A DNA stretch of 48,559 bases from Chloroflexota bacterium (lineage in GTDB: Bacteria; Chloroflexota; Anaerolineae; Anaerolineales; UBA11657): NCBI GenBank assembly GCA_003670425.1, contig QWRL01000001.1, forward strand, positions 1 through 48,559, in the 5' to 3' direction. Every line of letters starts with the position of its first letter. The first letter of the stretch is position 1. Made by a program: the position numbers and the translations under genes. Shown here one piece after another: positions 7,938-15,927 of this stretch. Under the pieces are notes generated by a model. The model was given only the letters and a program-made list of their open reading frames with translations. It ran no database searches and was not told the origin of the DNA.

Positions 7938-10200
7938 AGTCTTGCGGGATGTTGGCAGACTGCGGGCCGGCTTGAGCCATCAACTTCAATACCGGCAGCA
8001 GTGCCAGCCACCATTGCTCGCGCGGCCGCGCTGTCACCGCATCCATCATGGCGGGAAACTCGGCCAGCGGCGTAAACTGCACTTGGCCCGCGCGCAGCCC
8101 GATGAATGCGCCGGCGGGCTCGGCCTGCAGGCCCTGCTCATAAATATAGTCAAGGCAGCGCGTGGCAAGGCGCGTTGCTTGAATGCGGTCAAACGGGGAG
8201 GGGTCTCCGCCCTGCTGCAAATGCCCCAGGATTGCGTAGCGCGCCTCAAAGATGCCGCGCCCCTCTTCTGCAAACAGCCGCCACATGAAGCGCGTGTCAT
8301 AAACCGCGTTGCAATATTCGTTGCGAATGATCAGGCCTAATTTTTTGTCCTGCTTGAATCCAGATGCCATAGCCTGCACATCGGCCTGCAGTTCTGCCAG
8401 ATGCACGCCCTGCTCGTGCAGATACACGCGCTCGGCGCCGGTTGCCATGCCGGCCATCAGCGCAAGGTAGCCGCAGTAGCGCCCCATCACTTCCACCACC
8501 ATCACGCGCCGGGACGCCACGGCAGATTGCTTGATTTTGTCCACGGCGTCGACGATGTTGTTGAGCGCCGTGTCCGTTCCAATGCTCAGGTCGGAGCCGG
8601 GCAGGTCGTTGTCAATTGTGGCCGGCAGGCACACCAGTGGAATGCGGAACTCCGGGTGGTTGGCGCGCTGCTGCAGCAAGCCGTGCGCTGCGCGGTACGC
8701 GCTGTAGCCACCCACCAGCAGCAGGGCCTGCACATTTTGCGCAGCGAAAGTGCGCGCGATTGCCGCGTAGTCGGCAGCGGCCAGCAATTTGCGGTTAGTT
8801 CCCAGCTGGGCGCCGCCCATGTGCGCCCAGCCGTTCACGCTCATCCACGTCAGCTCGCTCACGCGGTTTTCAATCATGCCATGTACGCCATCCGCAATGC
8901 CAAGCATGGTGTGGCCCTGATCTATGCCCACGCGCACCGCTGCGCGCACGGCGGTGTTCATGCCGGCAGCGGGCCCGCCACTGGTGACGATGGCAATGCG
9001 CATTTGGCGGCGCCCGGGCTGCGGTGCGTGCGGGAGGGCGCGCACCAGTGTGCGCACGGTGCGAAATGCATTGCGAAAGCTGCCGCCGCGCAGCTCCATG
9101 GCGCGTTCGTAATCTGCGGAGTTCATGGCAGCTGCAATTGCCTGCACCGTGGCAAGGCATTCATGCAGCGGCGTGATGACCGCGCGGTTGCCGCGAATCC
9201 CCACCAGCTGCGGCTGCGTGCCGGGCTGCGCCTGCAGCAAGTGCGTTACAGCTGCGCACCCGAGAATTGTGCTCAGGTTGCGGTCAAAGGCGCTGGGCGA
9301 TCCGCCGCGCTGCACGTGGCCAAGAATTGTCAGGCGCACTTCTTCCTGCAGGTGCTCCTCGAGCGCGGCCTTCACCTCGCTCGTGCTGATTGGGTTGCCG
9401 TGCCGGTCGCGCGCACCCTCCGCCACAATCACCATGCTGTCTCGCCGGCCAATTGAGCGCCCGGCACGCAGCACGCTGCTCATTTTTTGCTGCCAATCAT
9501 CCAGGTTTGGCGGGCTTTCCGGTATCAACACCCAGTCTGCGCCGGTGGCCAGCGCACTCATCAGCGCCAGATACCCGCAGCTGCGGCCCATCACCTCCAC
9601 CACAAAGCTGCGTTGATGGCTGGCTGCAGTGCTGGTGATGGCGTCGACTGCATTTGTGATGCGATGCAAGGCGCTGTCCGCGCCGATGCTGATGTCGGTT
9701 CCGGGGATGTCGTTATCGATGGAGCCCGGCAAGCCGGCGACATACAGCTGCGGAAAACGGGCTGCCGTGCCTGCCGGCACGCTGCCGTCGGCCACCAGCT
9801 CGCGCAGCAGCTCCGGCCACTCCGTGTGCAGCAGTTGTGCGCCGGTCAGGCTGCCGTCTCCACCCACCACCACCAGCCGGTCAATGCCGGCCCGCAGCAG
9901 GTTGGCTGCGGCGCGTGTGCGCCCGGCACGCGTGAGGAATTCTGCGCTGCGCGCGGTGCCAATTATGGTGCCGCCTCTTTGGATGATGTTGCTGACGCTT
10001 TCCCAGTGCAGCTGGCGGATTTTGTCGGCGCCGTCAATCAGGCCCTGCAGGCCCTCATAGATTGCAAAGGCCTCCGCGCCGCGGTCAAGCGCTGAGCGCA
10101 CCACGGCCCGCACCGCGGCGTTCATGCCGGGTGCGTCGCCGCCGCTCGTCAACACGCCAATGCGTATTACAGGTTTGTCGGGTGCCGGCGGGTTAGCCAT
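7936..10200 (-). CDS. pfk: Tandem-duplicated (eukaryote-like) 6-phosphofructokinase
   Basis: The 754-residue protein contains two complete PFK domains (about 11-390 and 399-750); usual bacterial PfkA is about 320. The N-half keeps the active-site motifs: TSGGDAPGMN 18-27, GGDGS 113-117 and GSIDND 159-164. In the C-half the first motif is TSGGPAAGMN (406-415) and GGDGS has become G497-G-Y-S-A, which should abolish ATP binding, yet ATIDND (527-532) is kept. Phrases such as SHQRSFVVEVMGR in the N-half and DKIKQSA in the C-half recall animal and fungal PFK, in which the C-half is allosteric. I infer ATP-dependent phosphorylation of fructose 6-phosphate by the N-half and an effector role for the C-half. 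Start ATG 10200 overlaps the TPR gene's stop (TAATG). Confidence 0.9.
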   Translation of the reverse strand: MANPPAPDKPVIRIGVLTSGGDAPGMNAAVRAVVRSALDRGAEAFAIYEGLQGLIDGADKIRQLHWESVSNIIQRGGTIIGTARSAEFLTRAGRTRAAANLLRAGIDRLVVVGGDGSLTGAQLLHTEWPELLRELVADGSVPAGTAARFPQLYVAGLPGSIDNDIPGTDISIGADSALHRITNAVDAITSTAASHQRSFVVEVMGRSCGYLALMSALATGADWVLIPESPPNLDDWQQKMSSVLRAGRSIGRRDSMVIVAEGARDRHGNPISTSEVKAALEEHLQEEVRLTILGHVQRGGSPSAFDRNLSTILGCAAVTHLLQAQPGTQPQLVGIRGNRAVITPLHECLATVQAIAAAMNSADYERAMELRGGSFRNAFRTVRTLVRALPHAPQPGRRQMRIAIVTSGGPAAGMNTAVRAAVRVGIDQGHTMLGIADGVHGMIENRVSELTWMSVNGWAHMGGAQLGTNRKLLAAADYAAIARTFAAQNVQALLLVGGYSAYRAAHGLLQQRANHPEFRIPLVCLPATIDNDLPGSDLSIGTDTALNNIVDAVDKIKQSAVASRRVMVVEVMGRYCGYLALMAGMATGAERVYLHEQGVHLAELQADVQAMASGFKQDKKLGLIIRNEYCNAVYDTRFMWRLFAEEGRGIFEARYAILGHLQQGGDPSPFDRIQATRLATRCLDYIYEQGLQAEPAGAFIGLRAGQVQFTPLAEFPAMMDAVTARPREQWWLALLPVLKLMAQAGPQSANIPQD

Positions 10201-11510
10201 TAATATCCGGGAGTAGGAGTCAGTGAGCCTTCGGGCTGGGGCGTCGGAGGCTCGCTCGTAGCGGCGGGCTTGGTGGAGCTTGCGGGCTTGCTTGCCTCGG
10301 GAGTGTTGGTCTCTGCGCTTGGGGTTCCTCCCTGTTCGCAAATTGCCCGGCCCTCGGCCACAATGTTCTGCACCACCTCGTCATCCGCGGAAAACGCCGC
10401 CACCTGGCTGAACACCGGCAGCGCGCGGTCACACTTGAGGTAGGCTGCCAGCACAGAACCGTAGGTGTAATAGTACTCAAGTGTTTCCTGCTTTAGCGGC
10501 AAGCCGCTCACCACCGCAGCAGTCAAAGGGTGGGTGCAGCCATCAATTGCGCAGCCGAGGTCCGTCACCGCTCCTTCATAGTTTAATGCTTTGAACTCTA
10601 CCAGCCCAAGCCGCCCGTAAATGTCCGGGTTGGTTGGCTCCAGCTCCAGCGCAGTTTCCACGTACTGCGCAGCGCGCTGATATTCGCCGGTTTGAAAGTA
10701 AGTGCGCGCAATTGAAAGCAGCGGCGCAGTGTCTTTGGGATCCAGTGCGCTCGCCCGTTGAAAATATTCCACCGCAGTCTCGTACTGGCCCAGCACACGG
10801 TAGCTAAGCCCAAGGCGCATGTATAGCAAGCCCAGGTTGGGATTGATGGTGGCCGCAGTTTGGTAGGCAATGATGGCATCCTCGTACGCTGCAACGCTTT
10901 CCAAATAGTAGCCGTACGCGCGCTGCACATCCATGCTGTTGGGGTTGAGGCTGATTGCCAGGCGGGCTTCATCACCGGCTTGCGCATACTTTTGCAAATC
11001 CGTGAGGATCTCGGCGTAATACGCATGCGCAAGCGCATTGTTCGGGTCAAGCTGAATGGCGCGCACGCTGGCGCGGCTGCCCTCCTCGTAGTCGCCGGTC
11101 CAGTCCAGTGCAAAGGCGCGCACGGCATGCGCGCCGCTGTCTTCCGGCAGCACAAGCACTGCCGTGTTGGCGGACTCAAGGCCTGCGTCCGTATCACCCG
11201 CATAAACTTGCAGGCGCGCCAGCTTTACCCAGTATGCCGCGTTCGCCGGCTCCGCCTCCGTTGCTTTTTGATACGACTCAATTGCGCGCCGCAGCCGGCC
11301 AGCGGAGAAGTGCGCCTCTGCTTCCTCTGCAAACGACACGGCGCTGCGTGTGGCGGTGGGCGTGGCCATCAACATGGGGCGCACATTGCCCTGATGCTGC
11401 TGGCTGATTACATAGATGCCAAGCACAATCAGCGCAAGATACAGCGCCACACGCCCCGGCCGGCTGCGCTTCTGGCGCCGCAAAGTAAATTTCCCGCGAT
11501 CTAGATACAT
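10200..11510 (-). CDS. Membrane-anchored TPR protein
   Basis: The 436-residue protein has a basic N-terminus, one transmembrane helix at about 21-36 (VALYLALIVLGIYVI), and then about eight tetratricopeptide repeats between 58 and 310 (for example LGLSYRVLGQYETAVEYFQRASALDP). A Thr/Pro/Ser-rich tail ends PTPQPEGSLTPTPGY. TPRs mediate protein-protein contacts; topology suggests they face outside, but this is inferred. The stop overlaps the PFK start as TAATG, so the pair is probably one operon with coupled translation; a functional link with glycolysis is not evident from sequence. Confidence 0.85.
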   Translation of the reverse strand: MYLDRGKFTLRRQKRSRPGRVALYLALIVLGIYVISQQHQGNVRPMLMATPTATRSAVSFAEEAEAHFSAGRLRRAIESYQKATEAEPANAAYWVKLARLQVYAGDTDAGLESANTAVLVLPEDSGAHAVRAFALDWTGDYEEGSRASVRAIQLDPNNALAHAYYAEILTDLQKYAQAGDEARLAISLNPNSMDVQRAYGYYLESVAAYEDAIIAYQTAATINPNLGLLYMRLGLSYRVLGQYETAVEYFQRASALDPKDTAPLLSIARTYFQTGEYQRAAQYVETALELEPTNPDIYGRLGLVEFKALNYEGAVTDLGCAIDGCTHPLTAAVVSGLPLKQETLEYYYTYGSVLAAYLKCDRALPVFSQVAAFSADDEVVQNIVAEGRAICEQGGTPSAETNTPEASKPASSTKPAATSEPPTPQPEGSLTPTPGY

Positions 11511-11594
11511 GCGCTGGTTGGATTACCTGTGTCAGCTTCAATGATACCGTCTAACACCATGGCAATGCGGCTGGTTTGCAATTGTTCGCAAAGT

Positions 11595-11600
11595 TATAAT
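11595..11600 (+). promoter_or_regulatory. TATAAT -10 box abutting the start of the next gene
   Basis: A perfect TATAAT ends one base before the GTG at 11602. A possible -35 (TGGTTT, 11572-11577) is 17 nt upstream but poor. If this is the promoter, transcription would begin near 11607, inside the frame as annotated, and translation would begin downstream, for example at the in-frame TTG at 11611. Confidence 0.5.
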
Positions 11601-11601
11601 T

Positions 11602-12579
11602 GTGTTTGTCTTGGAAGCACCACAGTCAACTGCGCCTGCAAACCGGCCACTTAGAAGTGCCTGGGTGTCGATTGGGCTGCCGCTTGCTGCCGTCCTGCTG
11701 GCGGCTGCGCTAGCCGGCTATGGCGGCTACTATGCCGGCACTGAGAACCGCCAGCGCGCAGCAGCCACCGAACTGGCGCGTGATTTTGCGGAGCAGTTTG
11801 GAATGGCACAGCGCGACTTTGAAGGCGGCCAGCCGCTGCTTGCACTGCAGCGGCTGCAGTACATTGAGCGCTATGCACCGCAGTACCCCGGCCTGGCGGA
11901 ATTGCTGGCCCGCGTGCGTGCCGCCGGACAGCCCACCGCAATTGCTGCGCCTGCCACACAACCCGCTGCGCCGGCCACTGCGCTGCCCACAGACCCGGCC
12001 GAGCTGTTTGCCAAACTGCAAGCAGCCTACAAGGCGGATGATTGGCCCGCTGTGGTGCAGCTTGCCACGGCATTGCACGCCAGTGCGCCTGAATATGAAA
12101 GCGGCACGGTTGGCGCCCAACTATTTGTGGGGCTGCGCAATCGTGGCACGGAAGCAATCGAAAATCGCAGCTTGGGGCCCGGCATCATGTGGCTTGAGCG
12201 CGCCCAAGAACTGGCACCGCTTGATAGCGGCGCCAGCGCGTTGCTGCAGTGGGCAAAAATTTACACGCTGGCAAACTCGTGGTGGGGAATTAACTGGCCG
12301 TATGCAATTGGGCAATATAGCGAGTTGTACCGGGCGGCGCCCAACTTTATGGACACGCGCGTGCGCTTGCGCCAGGCATACGCGGAATATGGGGCGCAGC
12401 TGTTGAGCAGCGATGCATGCGCTGCGCAGCTGCAGTTTGCGGCTGCGCTGGAGCTGGAGGCAATGCCCGAGCTGGAGGCGCAGCGTTTGGCAGCAGAACA
12501 GGCATGCGCGCTGCTGGCGGCGGCCGCAACGCCGGCGGTTGAAGAAACGCCTGCCGCCACGCCAACACCAACCCCATGA
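11602..12579 (+). CDS. Membrane-anchored TPR-like hypothetical protein
   Basis: The 325-residue product has a transmembrane helix at about 21-44 (WVSIGLPLAAVLLAAALAGY) followed by helical, TPR-like segments: one before residue 105 (FEGGQPLLALQRLQYIERYAP) and more after an Ala/Thr/Pro linker (LFAKLQAAYKADDWPAVVQLA, GIMWLERAQELAPLDSG). It ends in TPTPTP. It is divergent from the other TPR membrane gene and looks like a distant companion of it. The start is doubtful: the GTG at 11602 directly follows a TATAAT box, so the in-frame TTG at 11611 (322 residues) may be the true start. Function not recognised. Confidence 0.75.
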   Translation: MFVLEAPQSTAPANRPLRSAWVSIGLPLAAVLLAAALAGYGGYYAGTENRQRAAATELARDFAEQFGMAQRDFEGGQPLLALQRLQYIERYAPQYPGLAELLARVRAAGQPTAIAAPATQPAAPATALPTDPAELFAKLQAAYKADDWPAVVQLATALHASAPEYESGTVGAQLFVGLRNRGTEAIENRSLGPGIMWLERAQELAPLDSGASALLQWAKIYTLANSWWGINWPYAIGQYSELYRAAPNFMDTRVRLRQAYAEYGAQLLSSDACAAQLQFAAALELEAMPELEAQRLAAEQACALLAAAATPAVEETPAATPTPTP

Positions 12580-12667
12580 GCTGCGCGTTGGGGCGGTGCG
12601 CGCGCTGCAGCAATGGCTTCACAAACACGCCGCTGGGTACTGCTGCAGCTGCCGGCGGGCTGCAGAC

Positions 12668-12696
12668 TTGACGCTCATGCAGCGCATGGCTATACT
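12668..12696 (+). promoter_or_regulatory. Promoter of the tRNA-Pro/tRNA-Gly pair
   Basis: TTGACG (12668-12673), a 17-nt spacer and TATACT (12691-12696) form a near-consensus housekeeping sigma promoter. The tRNA-Pro gene begins 9 nt after the -10 box. This is one of the best promoters in the window. Confidence 0.85.
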
Positions 12697-12705
12697 GCTC
12701 ATCTT

Positions 12706-12778
12706 CGGGGTGTGGCGCAGTTGGTAGCGCACCGCGTTTGGGACGCGGGGGCCCGCGGTTCGAGTCCGCGCACCCCGA
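12706..12778 (+). tRNA. tRNA-Pro (anticodon TGG)
   Basis: A full cloverleaf is visible: acceptor CGGGGTG pairs with CACCCCG, D arm GCGC...GCGC, anticodon arm with loop TTTGGGA giving anticodon TGG, and T arm with GGTTCGAGTCC. The discriminator is A and CCA is not encoded. It follows a strong promoter and lies 7 nt before tRNA-Gly. Confidence 0.96.
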
Positions 12779-12785
12779 CTGGCCG

Positions 12786-12857
12786 GCGGGCGTCGCCAAG
12801 TGGTAAGGCATCAGCCTTCCAAGCTGATATTCACGGGTTCGAATCCCGTCGCCCGCT
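12786..12857 (+). tRNA. tRNA-Gly (anticodon TCC)
   Basis: Acceptor GCGGGCG pairs with CGCCCGC, the anticodon stem CAGCC/AAGCTG region carries loop CTTCCAA with anticodon TCC, and the T arm contains GGTTCGAATCC. The discriminator is T and CCA is not encoded. It is co-transcribed with tRNA-Pro and ends 11 nt before an intrinsic terminator. Confidence 0.96.
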
Positions 12858-12868
12858 CTAGCGACTTC

Positions 12869-12898
12869 GAAGCGCATCAATGCATGCGCTTCTTTTTT
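12869..12898 (+). terminator. Intrinsic terminator after the tRNA-Pro/Gly pair
   Basis: A perfect 9-bp stem (GAAGCGCAT, 12869-12877, with ATGCGCTTC, 12884-12892) with a 6-nt loop is followed by six T residues. This closes the two-tRNA transcript and separates it from tRNA-Met. Confidence 0.92.
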
Positions 12899-12957
12899 GC
12901 CAGCACTTTGTTCTTGCAACACTGCCGCCCAGCCGCGCGCTTTGCTTCCCGCAATGG

Positions 12958-12963
12958 TATTAT
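12958..12963 (+). promoter_or_regulatory. -10 box upstream of tRNA-Met
   Basis: TATTAT lies 23 nt before the tRNA-Met gene. No good -35 is at the proper distance, so the assignment rests on position after a terminator and before a tRNA. Confidence 0.4.
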
Positions 12964-12986
12964 TTACCCGCACAGCATATGCAAAG

Positions 12987-13058
12987 GGGCTTGTAGCTCA
13001 ATGGCAGAGCAGCCGGCTCATAACCGGTAGGTTCCAGGTTCGAATCCTGGCGGGCCCA
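12987..13058 (+). tRNA. tRNA with CAT anticodon (elongator Met, or Ile2)
   Basis: Acceptor GGGCTTG pairs with CGGGCCC (two G-T pairs), the anticodon loop CTCATAA gives CAT, and the T arm has GGTTCGAATCC. The first acceptor pair is G-C, so it is not an initiator tRNA. Elongator tRNA-Met and lysidine-modified tRNA-Ile2 share this anticodon; sequence inspection alone does not separate them. No encoded CCA. Confidence 0.9.
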
Positions 13059-13128
13059 CAACCCGCACTTTCCAATCCACCACGCTCCACTATTTTTTCA
13101 TGCCCGCCAACTAAAATGAGTCGCTGAA

Positions 13129-13896
13129 ATGTCACGCCGCCGCATGGGAGAGTTTCTGATACTTAACGCGATTGTGTCGTGCGCGGTGAGTCTGGCTGTG
13201 CTGCTTACGTGGAGCTACTGCTGCCAGACCGAAATGGGACGCGCGCCAATCCCAACCCCGGATGCGACGCTGGCTGCCATTCAGATGGCAACCAATGCCG
13301 CCCTGCCGCAGACGCCTGTGCCTAGCCCTACCCCGCTAATTCACGTGGTGCGCCGCAATGAAACCATGGGGATTATTTCCAACTCGTACGGAATTACCGT
13401 CCAGGAATTGTTAACCGCCAATGGGCTGACAGACCCCAATTCGCTCGACGTGGGCCAGATGCTTGTGATTCCTGCGCCGCCCACGGCTCTGCCGGCAACC
13501 AGCCTGCCGCAAGAGACGGCTGCTGCCGGAGCGGGCAGCACTCAGGCTGCGCCGCTGGCACCGGCCACAACATCACCACTGACAGACCGGCCGCAGCTCA
13601 CAATCGTTGGTGTGAACAATGCCGGCGCGTACGAACAAGAGCAGGTGGTCCTCGTTAATTCCGGTGGCTCGGTTAGTTTGGCGGGCTGGCAGCTTGCCGG
13701 CCCGGATGATGCGGCGTACAAGTTTCCCGCGCTGCGGCTGAACAACAAGGGGCGCGTGGCGCTGCACTCTGCTGCCGGACAGGATACGGTGATTGACTTG
13801 TACTGGGCGCGGGCTGGTGCGGTATGGAAGAGCGGGGCGCAAGTGCGCCTGATTGACGCGCAAGGCACAGTGCACGCCACCTTTGCGGTGCCATAG
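13129..13896 (+). CDS. Membrane-anchored LysM and lamin-tail domain protein
   Basis: The 255-residue protein has an N-terminal transmembrane segment (about 8-30), a Thr/Pro linker, one LysM repeat at about 71-115 (HVVRRNETMGIISNSYGI, SLDVGQMLVIPAPP), a second Ala/Pro/Thr linker, and a lamin-tail (LTD) domain from about 158 to the end (VLVNSGGSVSLAGWQL, LNNKGRVALHSAAG). LysM would hold it to the cell wall; bacterial LTDs are thought to be binding domains. The ATG at 13129 is the first usable start after tRNA-Met; no strong ribosome site is seen. It is 24 nt before dnaX and may share its transcript. Specific function unknown. Confidence 0.85.
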   Translation: MSRRRMGEFLILNAIVSCAVSLAVLLTWSYCCQTEMGRAPIPTPDATLAAIQMATNAALPQTPVPSPTPLIHVVRRNETMGIISNSYGITVQELLTANGLTDPNSLDVGQMLVIPAPPTALPATSLPQETAAAGAGSTQAAPLAPATTSPLTDRPQLTIVGVNNAGAYEQEQVVLVNSGGSVSLAGWQLAGPDDAAYKFPALRLNNKGRVALHSAAGQDTVIDLYWARAGAVWKSGAQVRLIDAQGTVHATFAVP

Positions 13897-13920
13897 CATG
13901 CAGTTGGAACAGCAGGCCGC

Positions 13921-15504
13921 ATGACCCGTTCACAATCCCTCTACCTAAAGTGGCGTCCCACGCAGTTTGACGGTGTGGTTGGGCAGCAGCATGTGGTGCA
14001 AACGCTGCTCAACGCACTGCGGGCCGGGCGCCCTTCGCATGCGTATTTATTTGCCGGCCCGCGCGGAACCGGCAAGACCAGTGTGGCGCGTTTGCTGGCG
14101 AAGGCGTTGAACTGTACAAATGCAGATGCGGCTGCGCGCCCCTGTGGAAACTGTCCGCCATGCCAGGCCGTGGCTGAAGGGCGCTTTCTGGACTTGATTG
14201 AAATTGACGCGGCGTCCAATAACAGCGTTGAGCATGTGCGCGACCTGCGCGACAAGATCAACTTTTCGCCGTCGATCGGGCGCTACAAGGTGTACATCAT
14301 TGATGAGGTGCACATGCTCTCAGATGCAGCGTTCAACGCGCTGCTGAAGACGCTGGAGGAGCCGCCGCCTTACGCAATTTTTGTGCTGGCCACAACCGAG
14401 GCGCACAAGGTGCCCGCCACGGTTGCCTCGCGCTGCCAGCAGCATATTTTCCGGCGCATCGCGCTGCCGGAGATGGTGCAGCGCTTGCAGGAAATTACCG
14501 GAGCCGAGGGCCTGGTTGTGGAGCCGGCGGTGCTGGAGCTGGTTGCACGCCAGTCCACCGGCAGCCTGCGCGATGCCATCAGCCTGCTGGACCAGCTGGT
14601 TGCCTCCACTGTCGGCGCGCTTACGCTGCAGCAGGCGCAATCCGTGGTGGGCTCCGCCAACGAGCAGCTGCTGGCCATGTTGGTGCAGGCATTGGCCGAC
14701 GACCGCACGGCTGCGGGGCTTGACCTGATCAACGAAGCGATGGACCAGGGAACGGACCCGCGCCAGTTTGCGCGCCAGATTGTGGACTACTTGCGCGGCG
14801 TGATGTTGTGCAAGGTGGGGCATGCGCAGGGCACGGCAGCGCAGCACGCATCTGAAACAACCGCCACCATGCAGGCACTGGCGGCCCACTTTGATTTGGC
14901 GCAGCTGGCTGCGGCCATGCGTGCATTTGATGAGGCCGGCCGCGAGCGGCGCGGTGGCTGGCTGGCGCAGCTGCCGTTGGAGCTGGCGCTGCTGAACTGG
15001 CGCACCTATGCAGCTGGAGCACATGCCCCGGCTGCGCATGTGGCGCGGCCGCCGGCTGCTGCCCCCAAGCCGGCAGCAACCGTTGCACGAATTCAGCCAG
15101 TCCCCGTTGCGGTGCCGGCGGCTGTGAAAGCTCCGTCGCCAGAGCCAGTGCAAGCAGCGGCGGAAGTTCCTGAGGTGTCGCGCCATTGGCCGGTGGTGAT
15201 CCAAAACTGCAAGGCGCTGCATCATTCCATGCCGGCGCTGCTGGAGTATTGCAGTCCGCTGCGCATTGATGGCGATACTTTGCTGCTGGGTGTGACGACC
15301 GCCTTTGCCCACCAGAAACTGGACACGGAAGAGATGCGTGAGCGCTTGCGCGAGGCAGTTCTGCGCGCAACCGGGCATGCGCTTAAGATGCGCTTCGTAC
15401 ACTCGGCGGCGCATATTTCAGAGCTGCCGCCGGAGGTTGCGAGTGACGGCGTGGTAGCGGCGGCTGTCAAGCTCGGGGCACGCGCCCGCGAACGCGGGCG
15501 ATAA
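13921..15504 (+). CDS. dnaX: DNA polymerase III subunits gamma and tau
   Basis: This is the clamp-loader ATPase of the replicative polymerase. The 527-residue protein starts YLKWRPTQFDGVVGQQHV, with Walker A GPRGTGKT at 46-53, zinc-finger cysteines C65, C75, C78 and C81, Walker B with D128-E129 (IIDEVHML), sensor 1 (VLATTEAHKVP) and the SRC box. Domain III follows, then an Ala/Pro linker at about 365-420 and a C-terminal domain of about 100 residues that would be tau-like. No A-rich slippery sequence of the enterobacterial frameshift type is visible, so a shorter gamma form is not evident. It heads the conserved dnaX-ybaB-recR cluster. Confidence 0.96.
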   Translation: MTRSQSLYLKWRPTQFDGVVGQQHVVQTLLNALRAGRPSHAYLFAGPRGTGKTSVARLLAKALNCTNADAAARPCGNCPPCQAVAEGRFLDLIEIDAASNNSVEHVRDLRDKINFSPSIGRYKVYIIDEVHMLSDAAFNALLKTLEEPPPYAIFVLATTEAHKVPATVASRCQQHIFRRIALPEMVQRLQEITGAEGLVVEPAVLELVARQSTGSLRDAISLLDQLVASTVGALTLQQAQSVVGSANEQLLAMLVQALADDRTAAGLDLINEAMDQGTDPRQFARQIVDYLRGVMLCKVGHAQGTAAQHASETTATMQALAAHFDLAQLAAAMRAFDEAGRERRGGWLAQLPLELALLNWRTYAAGAHAPAAHVARPPAAAPKPAATVARIQPVPVAVPAAVKAPSPEPVQAAAEVPEVSRHWPVVIQNCKALHHSMPALLEYCSPLRIDGDTLLLGVTTAFAHQKLDTEEMRERLREAVLRATGHALKMRFVHSAAHISELPPEVASDGVVAAAVKLGARARERGR

Positions 15505-15567
15505 AGTTAACTTCATTGCATGCTTGGTGTGGCTGGTACATTGGCATGCGCATTAGAGAGGAAACAC

Positions 15568-15927
15568 ATGGCAAAAGGCAAAGGCAATATGGCGCGGCCG
15601 GGTCCGCAGCGCGGCGGCGGTGGCGCTGGCGGAGACATGATGGCGCGCCTGCAGCAAGTGCAGGCGCAGATGCAGCAGGCGCAAGTTGAGCTGGCGGATG
15701 AGTACATATCCGTCTCATCCGGCGGCGGTGCGGTAACAATCGAAATTTCTGGCGTGCAGCGCGTGCGCGCCGTGCGCATTGTGCCGGAGTTTCTGCAAAG
15801 CGGCGATGCAGAAATGCTTGGTGACATTCTGGTTGTGGCCATGAATGCTGCGCTTGAACAATCCCAAGGCATGGCAGCGGGGCGCCTTGGCCCGCTAACC
15901 GGCAAACTTTCTTTGCCGGGCATGTAA
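15568..15927 (+). CDS. ybaB: YbaB/EbfC family nucleoid-associated protein
   Basis: YbaB proteins are small dimers that bind DNA and are almost always found between dnaX and recR, as here. The 119-residue product has a Gly-rich basic N-terminus (longer than usual), then MARLQQVQAQMQQAQVEL, SSGGGAVTIEISGVQRVRAVRI and a C-terminal helix. The ATG at 15568 is chosen because GAGAGG lies 7 nt upstream; an in-frame ATG 48 nt earlier lacks any such site. The stop overlaps the recR start (TAATG). Confidence 0.93.
   Translation: MAKGKGNMARPGPQRGGGGAGGDMMARLQQVQAQMQQAQVELADEYISVSSGGGAVTIEISGVQRVRAVRIVPEFLQSGDAEMLGDILVVAMNAALEQSQGMAAGRLGPLTGKLSLPGM

Noticed and set aside
8401..9456. Long open frame of about 350 codons antisense to the PFK gene.
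   Set aside because: It mirrors the codon pattern of the PFK gene, is His/Ala/Arg/Gln-rich without motifs, and has no ribosome site.
12706..13058. Direct repeats across the tRNA genes as possible attachment sites.
   Set aside because: Shared T-arm bases only; no integrase gene or duplicated tRNA end is present.
13921..15504. Programmed frameshift in dnaX to make a gamma form.
   Set aside because: No A-rich slippery heptamer is present in the expected region.
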